From assembly GCF_029960785.1 (NCBI RefSeq), contig NZ_JASBQE010000020.1:62001-126000 (forward strand): DNA of 64,000 nt, written 5' to 3'. How positions within the stretch are numbered: the stretch's first letter is position 1; every line of letters begins with the position of its first letter. Below the pieces are notes generated by a model. It searched no databases and had not been told where the DNA came from. It saw only the letters and a program-made list of their open reading frames with translations. This stretch comes from Polyangium sp. 15x6 (GTDB lineage: Bacteria; Myxococcota_A; Polyangia; Polyangiales; Polyangiaceae). This document shows, piece by piece, positions 63,814-64,000 of this stretch. The translations under genes were made by a program, and so were the position numbers.

Positions 63814-64000
63814 GTGCAGGAAGGTCGAACCCCGATTCACGAGACCCCCGAGGGCGTCGTTCGGCGCCTCGTGGCCGCGCGCGCGGCGCTCCCGCGCGAG
63901 GAGGACCCGGTCCTCGCGTTCGACGCCGACGGTACGCTGTGGAACGGCGACGTCGGCAACGATCTCTTCGAAGCGCTGATCGCCGAAGAAGCGGTGCGCG
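63814..64000 (+). CDS. HAD-superfamily hydrolase, 3' end outside window
   Basis: The first 62 residues from a GTG that follows GGGGGGAG. The DxDxT signature of HAD phosphatases is seen as FDADGT at 37-42 (nucleophile Asp38), followed by LWNGDVGNDLFEAL, the pattern of phosphoserine-phosphatase-like members. The gene runs off the window, so substrate and length cannot be judged. It starts 192 bases from the start of the divergent eRF1-like gene. Confidence 0.75.
   Translation, partial: MQEGRTPIHETPEGVVRRLVAARAALPREEDPVLAFDADGTLWNGDVGNDLFEALIAEEAVR

Overview
The window is high-GC DNA that reads like a Deltaproteobacterium of the myxobacterial type, most likely order Polyangiales (inference from style, not from a marker gene). 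The signs are dense coding on both strands, a very large kinase-like/ATPase/GAF/STAS signalling protein, many small lipoproteins with a Cys-Gly-Gly or Cys-Ser lipobox, formylglycine-generating-enzyme-like lipoproteins, HEAT-repeat and STAS proteins, and a GlgE/TreS trehalose-glucan module. I find about 50 protein genes (two cut by the window ends) and no rRNA, convincing tRNA, CRISPR array, insertion sequence, integrase or phage gene.

Layout. 1-10 kb: partial hypothetical gene; a minus-strand run with a lipoprotein, a DHH phosphoesterase and a Tat-exported epimerase-like lipoprotein; an SDR oxidoreductase; a cysteine desulfurase; a lipoprotein; a methyltransferase; a membrane esterase; a TlpA-like thioredoxin. 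10-18 kb: a membrane HEAT-repeat protein, a cytochrome P450, a GH31 glycosidase lipoprotein, a VOC protein and a surface lipoprotein with a PPC-like end. 18-29 kb: an orphan ParA plus ribbon-helix-helix pair resembling a plasmid type Ib partition cassette, a PAS-STAS (RsbR-like) protein, two translationally coupled envelope lipoproteins, a 21-bp minisatellite, then a 1667-residue PknK-like protein whose kinase domain appears catalytically dead, and an FGE-like lipoprotein. 29-41 kb: housekeeping and secreted proteins, including sucC-sucD, hydrolases, a DUF4360-like protein, a PP2C-like phosphatase, pip, fumC and a fatty acid desaturase. 41-48 kb: a complete type I restriction-modification operon (hsdM-hsdS-hsdR), in which hsdS is visibly lower in GC than its surroundings. 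48-57 kb: a second, degenerate 21-bp repeat array, a second FGE-like lipoprotein coupled to an M28 peptidase, a tandemly duplicated hairpin element, an MscS channel, hydrolases, an M15-like zinc peptidase lipoprotein and an HpaB-type monooxygenase. 57-63 kb: glgE overlapping a fused treS-maltokinase gene. The end holds an eRF1-like stress protein and the start of a HAD hydrolase.

How the genes fit together. TreS isomerises trehalose to maltose, the fused kinase domain makes maltose 1-phosphate, and GlgE adds the maltosyl unit to alpha-glucan, so two adjacent genes carry three steps of one pathway. HsdM, HsdS and HsdR form one methylase/nuclease complex. SucCD and FumC are TCA-cycle enzymes. 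The STAS proteins at 19.8 and 23.2 kb share an RsbR-type module and may belong to one stressosome-like network. Four gene pairs use ATGA start/stop overlaps, implying translational coupling. No single undescribed system stands out; the least explained items are the pseudokinase-STAS protein, the orphan ParA/RHH pair, the two 21-bp arrays, the duplicated hairpin and the FGE-like lipoproteins that lack one catalytic cysteine.
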